NCBI RefSeq assembly: GCF_002272015.1
Contig: NZ_NPBY01000021.1
Location: 1 to 64,000 of the forward strand
Direction of reading: 5' to 3'
Length of the DNA stretch: 64,000 bases
Source of the DNA: Paenibacillus campinasensis
GTDB lineage: Bacteria > Bacillota > Bacilli > Paenibacillales > Paenibacillaceae
The notes beneath the pieces were generated by a model that saw only the letters and a program-made list of their open reading frames with translations, did no database searches and was not told where the DNA came from. Of this stretch, positions 51,123 to 59,773 are shown piece after piece (within the stretch, counting starts at the first letter, position 1; the number at the start of each line of letters is the position of its first letter). Made by a program: the position numbers and the translations under genes.

Positions 51123-51545
51123 TTATTGCTTAGGCTGGATGGACGCCTTTTCCTTTGCAGAGAACAGCAGTTCACAGCATAGATATGCAAGCAGAATGCC
51201 CAGTCCGTCATTTACCACATCATATATTCGTCCTCCGCGGAAGAAGAAGAGCTGGAGAACCTCGGTGAAGGCCGCGTAGACGAGGCACCACAGGAAGGCC
51301 GATCGTATTTTGCCGAAGTTGGATGCCAGGAGAGCAAGGATGAAGAAACCGATGAAGTGTCCTATTTTGCGTATGATCCATCCCACCTCGGACCAATACA
51401 AATCCAGCCTGAGCAGCTCTGACCAATCCGGAGACGGATTAAAGCGGAAGTTGATGATGTGGTAACGGATGAGCAGGTTAAAGTTCAGGGAGCAGGTAAA
51501 TATGAGCAGGACAGCAGCCCATATCACAGTTAACAACATTCGCAT
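51123..51545 (-). CDS. VanZ-family membrane protein
   Basis: A 140-aa protein with four hydrophobic segments (about 1-23, 56-75, 80-99, 110-128). WIIRKIGHFIGFFILALLAS and AAFTEVLQLFFFRGGRIYDVVNDGLGILLAY (in segments) are the VanZ signature. VanZ proteins give low-level teicoplanin resistance in enterococci; elsewhere their role is unclear. AAAGGAG lies before the ATG. Same strand as, and 140 bases upstream of, the lasso cyclase gene, with its own promoter bearing the same operator. A self-protection role is conceivable but unproven. Confidence 0.85.
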   Translation of the reverse strand: MRMLLTVIWAAVLLIFTCSLNFNLLIRYHIINFRFNPSPDWSELLRLDLYWSEVGWIIRKIGHFIGFFILALLASNFGKIRSAFLWCLVYAAFTEVLQLFFFRGGRIYDVVNDGLGILLAYLCCELLFSAKEKASIQPKQ

Positions 51546-51606
51546 TGCACGGCTCCTTTATGAAAACGCTTCTATAATATAGATGTTCACCGATGAGAAG
51601 ATTTTC

Positions 51607-51662
51607 GATACATTATGTATCCATTGGGATAGTATATTATATCAGCTTGGCGTTAGTTTCAA
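51607..51662 (-). promoter_or_regulatory. VanZ promoter with GATACA-N3-TGTATC operator
   Basis: On the minus strand: TTGAAA (51662-51657), 17-bp spacer, TAATAT (51639-51634), and GATACA-TAA-TGTATC downstream at 51607-51621, near the start point. The site also lies upstream of the plus-strand beta-helix gene. Confidence 0.6.
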
Positions 51663-51774
51663 TAGCGTAATCGTTCGAAATTTCATAAATGGGTGTGATC
51701 CGAGCAGCAGAGTAGGCAGATGAATGAACCCATTTCTTCACCATTGACTACTATGTAGGAAGGAGGGATGAGGA

Positions 51775-53745
51775 ATGTCCGATAAGCTCACAGACAATTT
51801 GAGGATGAATATAGGGTCAAAGGCTGATCCGCTAGAGCCGGAGGAGCTTAATTCCAATTTCATGAAGATCGATGAATCGCTGAAGGATCAGGGCGTTAAT
51901 GTCAAATGGTTCGGTGCGGTTGGGGATGGGATAACGGATGACACGGCGGCCTTTCAGGCGGCGATGCAAGCTTGCGACAAGAGATACCGCTTGTTTATCC
52001 CGGCCGGGGACTACCTGGTTCGGCAGACGATCGAGAATCATAGCCGGGGGATTTTCGGGGTGGCCTCCTATGTAGATGGTGCCCAGGCGGGCAGCAGAAT
52101 CATCTGGGATCCGGAGGATAATGAAGCTGACTTGCTTCCGTGCATACGAATCCAGGATGCTGGCATCCATGCGGTCTTTGAGGACTTCACCGTGTCTGGA
52201 AAGACAAGCTATACGCCCAAGAACCTGGCAAATTGGGTCGACAAGGAGCGGTTCGAACAAGGGCTGTATGAGATGTTCTCCCCGGGTCCGGCGGGGATCG
52301 AAATCGCAGGCAGAGCTCAACCGATATTCCGAAACATCCGCACGCTAGGCGTGAAAGTCGGACAGCTGCTAAACAGCACCAACGGACATATCTATTCGTA
52401 TGACTGCAACTGGGGAGGGCTTGTTGGCGTCTACTGCCGGATCAACTCCGGGGATTATCTGTATCAAGGCGGCATGATTACAGGAGCGTTTTGCGGAATC
52501 CTGCTCGGTACGATTCTGCATGCAGGTCATCGCGGCGGAATCGAAGTGAATTTGCATCGAGTGCATATGGGGTTTGCGCCTTATGGAATATATCAATGTA
52601 TTGATGGCGGTCTGGACGACTATAACCGTGCTCCTTCGGTATTGGGACTGAGGGGCATATTCACAAACGCCCAGTTTGAGCAGTGCGGAGAAGCGGCGAT
52701 TAAACTGCTGACCAAGTCGCTTACCTCCAATTTGAGGATGTTCGGCTTCGGGTTCTCATGGTCTGTTCTGGACTACCCTCCCGAACATTCGGGCTGGGCT
52801 TATCCGTTGCCGGATACATTGAAGCCCCGGGAGGAGAAGCAGCAGTATGCTGCATGGTTTGGCACGGTTCAGGCTCCGGTGACCATCAGTGAGCATCTGG
52901 GAAAACTGCGGAGATCGTCTGCTCCGGGTGCTAGAGGCACCGCGTTTATCGATACACTGACCGGGTATCAGGCCTCGGATCTTTCCGGACTCGAAATGGC
53001 AGATGTCGTTATTCGGCGAAAAGTTTCATCGATATACCGTAACGAGGACTTGCATACCCGCATGATGGAAAGGGAGCATCGTGCTCTAATGCCTGTCTCG
53101 GCGCCCAATCTGCTTCGAAATCCGGAGGTGCTGTCCAATTGGACAGCCACGAATGGCGCTTCGCTCAGTCTGGTGCGGGCGGATCAAGTGCCCGTGCCGA
53201 TCAGCAACGAGATGAAACAGATTTTAGGTCCAGACCCGGTCATTCTGAAGGTAACGCCGGACGGCGACAGGTCGCCGACGGTAAGTATTAAATTTAACGC
53301 GGACAGACTGCCTTATCGGGGGGATGCGGGCCGGAACTTGGCGATGCAATATTTTATTCTGGAAACAGAATATGAGACCCCTCCTTACTATAAAACGATT
53401 GGACGTATCAGCGGGGAAAACCACGAGTATATCTTCAACGACGCTTCCAGTTGGCAAAATAAAGAGTGGAAGCATCAGCGGGGGAGGGAGATCGCGAGCA
53501 AAACCGGTCTTCTCTACGACTTCAGCATCGGATTTATACCAAAATCAGGCGACACTTATATTGCCGGGGTTATGGTCACCTGGGACCATATCGGCTCCTA
53601 CTCGCCTTATCCGCATAGTTATATGACGAGTTCACTCGAGATTGGCGGTCAAGGCAGCGGGGTGATTCTAACCGATTCGGTCACTCAGGAGCGATACTTG
53701 TTATCCATGGCGAACGGCAATATTCAGATTACGAAAATGAATTGA
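51775..53745 (+). CDS. Pectate_lyase_3-type beta-helix protein
   Basis: A 656-aa protein with no signal peptide. KWFGAVGDGITDDTAAFQAAM (in segments, about residues 45-66) is the entry of a Pectate_lyase_3/GH28-like right-handed beta-helix, as in GH55 enzymes and phage tailspikes, continuing with YRLFIPAGDYLVRQTIE and repetitive short strands to about residue 400. The C-terminal 200 residues form a separate, possibly carbohydrate-binding, beta domain starting near SAPNLLRNPEVLSNW. Likely a polysaccharide depolymerase or binder. AGGAGGG lies before the ATG. Its place between the lasso and EPS loci suggests an EPS-related role (inference). Confidence 0.75.
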   Translation: MSDKLTDNLRMNIGSKADPLEPEELNSNFMKIDESLKDQGVNVKWFGAVGDGITDDTAAFQAAMQACDKRYRLFIPAGDYLVRQTIENHSRGIFGVASYVDGAQAGSRIIWDPEDNEADLLPCIRIQDAGIHAVFEDFTVSGKTSYTPKNLANWVDKERFEQGLYEMFSPGPAGIEIAGRAQPIFRNIRTLGVKVGQLLNSTNGHIYSYDCNWGGLVGVYCRINSGDYLYQGGMITGAFCGILLGTILHAGHRGGIEVNLHRVHMGFAPYGIYQCIDGGLDDYNRAPSVLGLRGIFTNAQFEQCGEAAIKLLTKSLTSNLRMFGFGFSWSVLDYPPEHSGWAYPLPDTLKPREEKQQYAAWFGTVQAPVTISEHLGKLRRSSAPGARGTAFIDTLTGYQASDLSGLEMADVVIRRKVSSIYRNEDLHTRMMEREHRALMPVSAPNLLRNPEVLSNWTATNGASLSLVRADQVPVPISNEMKQILGPDPVILKVTPDGDRSPTVSIKFNADRLPYRGDAGRNLAMQYFILETEYETPPYYKTIGRISGENHEYIFNDASSWQNKEWKHQRGREIASKTGLLYDFSIGFIPKSGDTYIAGVMVTWDHIGSYSPYPHSYMTSSLEIGGQGSGVILTDSVTQERYLLSMANGNIQITKMN

Positions 53746-53800
53746 AGCTATCCCCCAGTACCATAGTGATAACACGGGCTTTTCTTATTTGTGCAATCTG

Positions 53801-53840
53801 CGGTTTCGTTAATCCTTGATTAACGAGGCCGTATTTTTTT
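53801..53840 (+). terminator. Terminator of beta-helix gene
   Basis: CGTTAATC (53807-53814) and GATTAACG (53818-53825) inside an outer CGG/CCG pair, followed by TATTTTTTT. Confidence 0.75.
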
Positions 53841-53941
53841 GGGGCAAAATCCAAGACGAGTAAGCGTTAACAAGCGGTATGGCTAGGGGAATCGTTGCTA
53901 CGAACTGTGTCGTCGCTTATGAAAAGTCATGAAAATTACCG

Positions 53942-53970
53942 TTGACATGATACAATCTGTATCGTAAATT
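53942..53970 (+). promoter_or_regulatory. EPS operon promoter with GATACA-N3-TGTATC in the spacer
   Basis: TTGACA (53942-53947), 17-bp spacer, TAAATT (53965-53970). The spacer is almost filled by GATACA-ATC-TGTATC (53949-53963), so a bound protein would block RNA polymerase. The leader of about 125 nt to the first gene contains a 13-codon frame at 54025 with no obvious role. Confidence 0.7.
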
Positions 53971-54103
53971 ATGGGATATGAACTATACAAATCGTAGCAA
54001 TTTAGGATTGAGGATTGTGCGAGTATGAAAAGTCACGGGTTTCAGTGGACTCCAAAACAAGCATGATTAGGAATCTACATTAAGCGCGGGGGGTTGCGAA
54101 CAG

Positions 54104-54847
54104 ATGGAGCTTAAGCATTATTTTCGGGTGATTCAGAAGCGATGGTGGATCATCGCAGTCATTGTGATCGTAGCCATGGCGGCGGCAGGGATCAAAAGTT
54201 TCTATTTTACGACACCGGTATATTCCGCAAATGCCAAGCTGATTGTGAACCAGTCCTCAGGCGACGGACTCAACACCAGCACGATCCAGACCAGCATATT
54301 TCTCATTAACTCGTACAAGGAAATTATCAAGTCCTCGGCAGTGATGAACAAGGTAGTTGAGCAGTATCCCGAGTTAGGAGAAAGCTCGGCGAGTCTGGCA
54401 GCGAAGGTGTCGGTCTCGGCTGCTAACAATTCGCAAGTTATGAACCTGATGTACCAGGACATCTCCTATGAGAAGGCCGCCAATGTGGTCAATGCCGTAT
54501 CGATGGTGTTTAAGGAGCAGATCCCTCATATCATGAATGTCGATAACATCACGATTTTGAGCGAGGCAGATACGAGCATATCCCCCGCCCCTATTAACTT
54601 TAACCCTTTGATGAACATATTGATTAGCTTCGTGGTGTCATTTCTGCTGGCGATCGGTTTTGTGTTTCTTCTCGACTATCTGGACGACACGCTCAAGACG
54701 GAAGAAGAGATTACTAGACTCATGGATGTCCCAGTGCTCGCCGTGGTGGGCCGCATCTCCAAAGGCGATATGAAGAAACCCAAGCAGCCGAAGGCCATGA
54801 AACAGCAAAAGGTAGGTGAAAACCAGTATGCGCCGCTCAATCAATAG
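54104..54847 (+). CDS. Wzz-family polysaccharide chain-length modulator
   Basis: A 247-aa co-polymerase of the YwqC/CapA/EpsA type. A membrane helix at about 18-36, an extracytoplasmic Wzz domain (about 37-170; TPVYSANAKLIVNQSSGDG), and a second helix at about 171-193 preceded by the Pro-rich SPAPINFNP. The cytoplasmic tail, rich in Lys/Pro/Gln, activates the partner tyrosine kinase and ends ENQYAPLNQ. It controls EPS chain length. First gene of the EPS operon; its 3' end overlaps the kinase gene by 20 bases from the kinase ATG at 54828. Confidence 0.9.
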   Translation: MELKHYFRVIQKRWWIIAVIVIVAMAAAGIKSFYFTTPVYSANAKLIVNQSSGDGLNTSTIQTSIFLINSYKEIIKSSAVMNKVVEQYPELGESSASLAAKVSVSAANNSQVMNLMYQDISYEKAANVVNAVSMVFKEQIPHIMNVDNITILSEADTSISPAPINFNPLMNILISFVVSFLLAIGFVFLLDYLDDTLKTEEEITRLMDVPVLAVVGRISKGDMKKPKQPKAMKQQKVGENQYAPLNQ

Positions 54848-55469
54848 CAACAGTCTCGTTGTTTCTCTGAACCCGAAGTCCCCTATCTCCGAAGTCTATC
54901 GCTTGCTTCGTGCTAAAATTCCGTTCTTCTCCAAAGATCAAGACCTGAAAACGGTAATGGTGACATCCTCCCAGCCCGGGGAAGGAAAAACGACCACCAT
55001 TAGCAACCTAGCCGTTACGTATGCTCAAGAGGGCAAGAAGGTGCTGCTGGTCGATGCCGATATGCGAAAACCTTCCCTTCACAAAATGTTCTCCATGATA
55101 AACCACCGCGGCTTGAGCACTTTGTTGTCGGGCCACAGCAATATACAGGACTCCATTGCGGAGACAGATATTAGCAACCTGTACCTCCTTCCCTCCGGGC
55201 CGGTTCCTTCGAATCCGTCCGAGCTTATCGACTCCCCGGGGATGCGTGAGCTCCTGACGCAATTGAAGGAGGATTATGACGTGATTCTTGTCGATACGCC
55301 AGCGATGTTGTCGGTTTCGGACAGCACGATCGTCAGTCCGCTATGCGATGGCGTTATCATCGTGGCCGCAGCCGGAAAAGTGCAGAAGCATAATCTGAGG
55401 AAAGCGAAGGAACAGCTGGATCACGTCAATGCCCGCCTATTGGGGATCGTGCTGAATCGCGCGCAATAA
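54828..55469 (+). CDS. CpsD/CapB-family tyrosine-protein kinase
   Basis: A 213-aa BY-kinase. PISEVYRLLRAKIPF opens the domain; Walker A SSQPGEGKTTT, Walker A' LLVDADMRKPS and Walker B VILVDTPAM are complete. It autophosphorylates and controls polysaccharide polymerisation together with the upstream Wzz-type modulator. The Tyr-rich C-terminal cluster typical of CpsD/CapB is missing: the protein ends GIVLNRAQ. The ATG at 54828 has AAGGTAGG upstream; an in-frame GTG at 54816 overlaps that SD. Confidence 0.9.
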   Translation: MRRSINSNSLVVSLNPKSPISEVYRLLRAKIPFFSKDQDLKTVMVTSSQPGEGKTTTISNLAVTYAQEGKKVLLVDADMRKPSLHKMFSMINHRGLSTLLSGHSNIQDSIAETDISNLYLLPSGPVPSNPSELIDSPGMRELLTQLKEDYDVILVDTPAMLSVSDSTIVSPLCDGVIIVAAAGKVQKHNLRKAKEQLDHVNARLLGIVLNRAQ

Positions 55470-55793
55470 CGCGCCATAAATAGATGCCCGTCAGGATCAG
55501 GCCTGCCTTAGACAACAATCCGGAATGGGATGGAAGGCGCCTTCGGCAAGCTTGAATCAGGTAATGTCTACTGCACCTTTATCACTGTAGGCACTCGGTT
55601 ACGCTGTGGGTCTTGATCGGACCTTAGACATGATTGTCGAGGGTGTAATGTGAGGATGGGTTGAATGCCCTATGGTCTATAGAAGGCTTAGCTATGTTTT
55701 TTTCAGCGGAAGAGCATATAGCTAAGCCCTTCTGATTCACCATCACAATGATTTTGGCATGTAAAAAAATAAAAAGAGTTGGAGAGTGAAGAA
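55470..55793 (+). ncRNA. Structured intergenic leader in the EPS operon, EAR-like by position
   Basis: A 324-base gap between the kinase gene and galU. CCTTAGACA occurs twice (55506-55514, 55622-55630). A 15-bp stem (AGAAGGCTTAGCTAT at 55681-55695 with ATAGCTAAG-C-CCTTCT at 55718-55733) has a T7 run in its loop but no T-run after it. In Bacillus the EAR antitermination RNA lies after the second gene of the eps operon, exactly this position. I could not confirm its consensus by eye, so the identity is inference. Confidence 0.35.
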
Positions 55794-56690
55794 ATGAAGA
55801 AAGTGAAAAAAGCCATTATACCCGCAGCGGGACTCGGAACACGTTTTCTGCCAGCGACAAAAGCCATGCCGAAAGAAATGCTTCCGATCGTGGATAAGCC
55901 GACGATTCAGTACATTGTTGAAGAAGCGGTTGCCTCCGGTATCGAGGATATCATCATTGTGACAGGCAAGGGCAAGCGCTCCATCGAGGATCATTTTGAT
56001 CATGCATTTGAACTGGAACATAACTTGTTCAGTAAAGGGAAGTTTGATCTTCTTGATGAGGTGCGCCGCTCTTCCGACGTGGATATTCATTACATAAGAC
56101 AGAAGGAAGCGCGAGGTCTTGGACATGCTGTGTGGTGTGCGCGCAACTTTATAGGGGACGAACCGTTTGCAGTGCTTCTTGGGGACGATATTGTGAAGTC
56201 CGAAGTGCCTTGCATCCAGCAGCTGGCAGAGCAGTTCGAACAGGTTCAGAGATCGGTGATCGGGGTGCAGACGGTTTCTGAAGACCAGACCCACCGTTAC
56301 GGGATTATCTCCCCGCTGGAAAAGATCGACCGCTTATATAAGGTGGACTATTTTATCGAGAAGCCCCCGAAAGGCCACGCGCCTTCAAGGTTGGCGATTA
56401 TGGGCAGGTATATATTAACGCCGGAAATCTTTGATTTCTTGGAACGGCAGGAGGAAGGCGCCGGTGGAGAAATTCAGCTGACCGATGCGATCCAGAGGCT
56501 GAATGAGCGCGACGGGGTATACGCCTATGATTTCGAGGGAACCCGCCATGATGTCGGCGAGAAGCTCGGCTTCATTATGACGACCCTGGATTTTGCACTT
56601 CAGTACGAGGAGCTACGAACACCGCTGTTGCAAGGCATGGAGACGATTCTTGAACGCGAGAAAATCCAAAACAAAACGCTGATGAGGTGA
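55794..56690 (+). CDS. galU: UTP-glucose-1-phosphate uridylyltransferase
   Basis: A 298-aa enzyme that makes UDP-glucose from UTP and glucose-1-phosphate, the activated sugar for [29 protein letters not shown] (in segments, residues about 6-31) is the nucleotide-binding start; [40 protein letters not shown] and [13 protein letters not shown] follow as in GalU/GtaB. TTGGAGAG lies before the ATG at 55794; an in-frame TTG at 55779 overlaps it. It overlaps the next frame only if the GTG at 56687 is used. Cytoplasmic. Confidence 0.95.
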   Translation: MKKVKKAIIPAAGLGTRFLPATKAMPKEMLPIVDKPTIQYIVEEAVASGIEDIIIVTGKGKRSIEDHFDHAFELEHNLFSKGKFDLLDEVRRSSDVDIHYIRQKEARGLGHAVWCARNFIGDEPFAVLLGDDIVKSEVPCIQQLAEQFEQVQRSVIGVQTVSEDQTHRYGIISPLEKIDRLYKVDYFIEKPPKGHAPSRLAIMGRYILTPEIFDFLERQEEGAGGEIQLTDAIQRLNERDGVYAYDFEGTRHDVGEKLGFIMTTLDFALQYEELRTPLLQGMETILEREKIQNKTLMR

Positions 56691-56698
56691 ACGAAAGG

Positions 56699-57397
56699 AT
56701 GTATCCTAATCCGCAACGAAACGAAGTCGATGTCGTTTTCAAAAGCGCCCCGGAATATGCCAAGGCGGCATTGGAAGAGCGAGATTCCAAAGCTTCGTAT
56801 CTGGTGATCAAACGGATCATGGATGTTATGCTCGCGCTCATCGGGCTGGTGCTGTTGTCTCCGCTCTTTATCCTTGTTGCCCTGCTGATTAAAATGGAGG
56901 ACCCGAAAGGGTCCGTTTTCTTTTACCAGACACGCATTGGCAAGAACGAGCGGCCGTTTCGGATGTACAAATTCCGTTCGATGGTGTCCAACGCAGAGGA
57001 ACTGCTGGAGAAGCTGCTGGATCAGAATGAAGTGGGCGGCGCCATGTTCAAGATGAAAGAGGACCCTCGCATTACGAAGATCGGAAAATTCATTCGCAAA
57101 ACCAGCATTGATGAACTCCCGCAGCTGTGGAATGTGGTGCGCGGGGATATGTCGCTCGTAGGACCGCGGCCGGCATTGCCACGAGAGGTGATGCAGTATA
57201 CGAGCTATGACAAACAGCGCTTAAGCGTCAGCCCGGGGTGCACGGGCTTATGGCAGGTCAGCGGACGCAACAATCTCAGTTTTCAGGAAATGCTGGAGCT
57301 GGACCTGGAGTACATTGAGCGAAGAAATTTGTGGCTGGATATCAAGGTGATGCTGCGTACCGTCAAAGTGATGGTATTCCCGAACTCAGCCTACTAA
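56699..57397 (+). CDS. Undecaprenyl-phosphate sugar phosphotransferase (EPS initiation)
   Basis: A 232-aa bacterial sugar transferase of the short WcaJ/EpsL class. The single membrane helix VMLALIGLVLLSPLFILVALL is at about residues 42-62, then the cytoplasmic catalytic part with KFRSMV, KIGKFIRKTSIDELPQLWNVVRGDMSLVGPRPALP (in segments), SPGCTGLWQVSGRN and LDLEYIERRNLWLDIKVML. It moves a sugar-1-phosphate from its nucleotide sugar to undecaprenyl phosphate, the first step of EPS repeat-unit assembly. GAGGTG places the start at the ATG at 56699, although GTG 56687 overlaps the galU stop. Confidence 0.93.
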   Translation: MYPNPQRNEVDVVFKSAPEYAKAALEERDSKASYLVIKRIMDVMLALIGLVLLSPLFILVALLIKMEDPKGSVFFYQTRIGKNERPFRMYKFRSMVSNAEELLEKLLDQNEVGGAMFKMKEDPRITKIGKFIRKTSIDELPQLWNVVRGDMSLVGPRPALPREVMQYTSYDKQRLSVSPGCTGLWQVSGRNNLSFQEMLELDLEYIERRNLWLDIKVMLRTVKVMVFPNSAY

Positions 57398-57414
57398 ATG
57401 GAGTTGTGTAGAAC

Positions 57415-58344
57415 ATGAATATGACAATAAGCGTGATCATTCCGACGTATCACCGGGTTGAGGCACTCATGAACTGTATGGATGGTCTTCTGAAGCAAAG
57501 CCGATACCCTGATGAAATCATTTTTGTCGTAAGAAGCACGGATGACGATACGCTTCAAGCGCTGTCGCTGCGAAACCTGCCGAATCAAACCATCGCCCTT
57601 GTGGAGAAGTCAGGTCTGATTCATGCATTGAACACAGGGGTTCAGCACAGCACCGGAGCGATTGTTGTGCTGACTGATGATGATACGATTCCTCATTCCG
57701 ATTGGCTGGAGAAGATTGAGCAGCACTATATACAGCGTCCCGAGGTCGGTGGAGTCGGGGGGCGCGATATTGTCCATTTGCGCGGGGAGCCCATTCCGGC
57801 CCAGAGGCAGGAGGTTGGCGTCATTAAGCCATACGGCCGGATCATAGGCAATCATCATGTCGGACTCGGAGGCGTTCGGGAGGTAGACATTCTGAAGGGC
57901 GCCAATATGAGCTACCGAAGAGCGGCCATTGAGGGCCTCAGGTTTGACGAAAATTTAAAAGGCACCGGGGCGCAGGTCCATAATGAGCTGGAATTCAGCC
58001 TATCGGTGAAGAAACAGGGCTGGAAGCTGATTTACGATCCGGAAGTATGCGTGGATCATTATCCGGCGGAGCGGTTTGATGAAGACAAGCGCAATGCTTT
58101 TAATGAAACCGCCTTTCTGAATATGTCGCATAACGAAACCTACTCCCTGCTGAAGCACTTAAGCGGAGCTCGAAGAATTCTGTATGTTCTGTGGATCATC
58201 ATCGTTGGCAGCAAGTCTTCCCCTGGTCTTCTGCAGTGCATTCGAATGCTGCCTTCGCAGAAGGGCACGGCGTTCAAGAAGGCATGGCTCGCCTTAAAAG
58301 GCAGATGGGGAGGATGGAGAACATGGAGAGGCTCTTTGGATTAG
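57415..58344 (+). CDS. Family 2 glycosyltransferase
   Basis: A 309-aa GT-A fold protein. ISVIIPTYHRVEALMNCMDGLLKQS opens the nucleotide-binding part, LTDDDTIPHSDW holds the D-x-D metal motif, and ILKGANMSYRRAAIEGLRFDE is the acceptor-side loop. NELEFSLSVKKQGWKLIYDPEVCVDHYP contains the probable catalytic acidic residue. A membrane-leaning helix (RRILYVLWIIIVGS) lies near 258-271. It should add a sugar to the lipid-linked EPS repeat. Its 3' end overlaps the polymerase gene by about 20 bases. Confidence 0.92.
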   Translation: MNMTISVIIPTYHRVEALMNCMDGLLKQSRYPDEIIFVVRSTDDDTLQALSLRNLPNQTIALVEKSGLIHALNTGVQHSTGAIVVLTDDDTIPHSDWLEKIEQHYIQRPEVGGVGGRDIVHLRGEPIPAQRQEVGVIKPYGRIIGNHHVGLGGVREVDILKGANMSYRRAAIEGLRFDENLKGTGAQVHNELEFSLSVKKQGWKLIYDPEVCVDHYPAERFDEDKRNAFNETAFLNMSHNETYSLLKHLSGARRILYVLWIIIVGSKSSPGLLQCIRMLPSQKGTAFKKAWLALKGRWGGWRTWRGSLD

Positions 58345-59747
58345 GCGCTTTCAAGTCTCGCCTTGGAAGATGGGCCGAGATGGTGCTCATCTTGGCGGGG
58401 ATTGTCATTCTCGGCGTAATGGTAGGCTTGGCCAGCTCTATAGGCTCGCTTCACATGCGCATGCTGGAATTTACCCTCCTGCTCCTCAGTATGCTGATGG
58501 CGCTATATCTCTGCTTGAACCGACCTCACATGCTCATATCCTATACCTTGCTGCTATGGGTCATCAGCCCGGAGATCAGGCGGCTGCTGGATTGGTCGTT
58601 TCAATCGTACACGGACCTTTCCATCATCATTCTCATTCCCTATTGTGTCAGCCTGGTGATGATTGTGCCTGTTGCCAAGCATATTAAGCGGCTGGATCCG
58701 AAGATTAGCCTGGTGCTGAAAATTTTATGCGCCGCATTAGCCTACGGATTCTGCCTGGGGTTTCTGAAATATGGGTTCTCCTCTGTCTATGATCTATTAA
58801 ATTATACGGTGCCGTTTCTGGTCATGATCTACGTGAGTGTTACGCCATTTAGCAGCGAGGTGCGAGACAGGTGGCTGAAATGGTTCTCATTCCTTGCCGT
58901 GATAGTCGGGGCATACGGCATATATCAATATTTGGCACTGCCGCCCTGGGATGAATTCTGGATGATATCCTCCGAGATGAACTCCATAGGTCAGCCAGAG
59001 CCTCAGAAATTCCGGCTGTTCTCATTGCTGAATTCTCCGGGGCCTGCGGGTGTGTTTCTGGCCGCTGCCTTGGCGCTGATGACAGTGCAGAGGAAATGGC
59101 GCGCTTTTGGCATGGTGGGTATCCTGATCGTCGCCTTTGCGCTGTTGTTGACCTTGGTCCGCGTGGGCTGGATTGCATATGTCATTATGATCGCAGCGTA
59201 TTTCCTTCGGTCGCAGCTGAAAAGCAAACTGCAGCTGTTACTATTAGGTGCCCTGATCGTGATGGCTTATCAATTGTTGCTTCCTCTGCTGCCAGGGGCG
59301 GGCGAAGTCTCCTCGCGAATCGAAACCTTCGGCTCGCTGGATGAGGATCATTCCTTCAACGAAAGACTGGTGTTCTCCACCCATATTATGTCGATGGTTA
59401 TGGGGAATCCGGTCGGCATGGGACTGGGAAGCTCCGGCCTGGGAGCCAAGCTTGCTCAAAGCGACAATGTGGTCAAGGTGTTCGATAACGGTTATTTGAA
59501 TCTGTTCTATACCTTTGGCCTGCCGTTTGGTCTGGCCCTGATCTCTGTCGTGATATTTCTGTTTATCCATGGCTTCAAAGCCAGCAAGAGCGAGAAAAAG
59601 TTCTCGCCGATTTCGTTTGCAGGGAGCAGCGCCCTGCTCTTTCTCCTGCTAGGCAGCAACGTGCTGCTGGGTTTTAGCGGATTTATTCTGCTATGGATCA
59701 CCGCCCTTGGCTTTATTCCAAAGCCGGAGACCCAGGATGGGGGATGA
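58323..59747 (+). CDS. Wzy/O-antigen-ligase-type EPS polymerase
   Basis: A 474-aa integral membrane protein with about eleven hydrophobic segments and one larger extracytoplasmic loop (about 290-380; LVRVGWIAYVIMIAAYFLR before it and IETFGSLDEDHSFNERLVFSTHIMSMVMGNPVGMGLGSS in segments within), typical of Wzy_C proteins. It would join flipped repeat units into the polymer outside the membrane. GGGAGG nine bases before the ATG at 58323 sets the start. It overlaps the GT2 gene, and ATG 59744 overlaps its stop (ATGA). Confidence 0.88.
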   Translation: MERLFGLGAFKSRLGRWAEMVLILAGIVILGVMVGLASSIGSLHMRMLEFTLLLLSMLMALYLCLNRPHMLISYTLLLWVISPEIRRLLDWSFQSYTDLSIIILIPYCVSLVMIVPVAKHIKRLDPKISLVLKILCAALAYGFCLGFLKYGFSSVYDLLNYTVPFLVMIYVSVTPFSSEVRDRWLKWFSFLAVIVGAYGIYQYLALPPWDEFWMISSEMNSIGQPEPQKFRLFSLLNSPGPAGVFLAAALALMTVQRKWRAFGMVGILIVAFALLLTLVRVGWIAYVIMIAAYFLRSQLKSKLQLLLLGALIVMAYQLLLPLLPGAGEVSSRIETFGSLDEDHSFNERLVFSTHIMSMVMGNPVGMGLGSSGLGAKLAQSDNVVKVFDNGYLNLFYTFGLPFGLALISVVIFLFIHGFKASKSEKKFSPISFAGSSALLFLLLGSNVLLGFSGFILLWITALGFIPKPETQDGG

Positions 59748-59773
59748 GTATGTCTGTTGAAAGAGGTAAGCCG

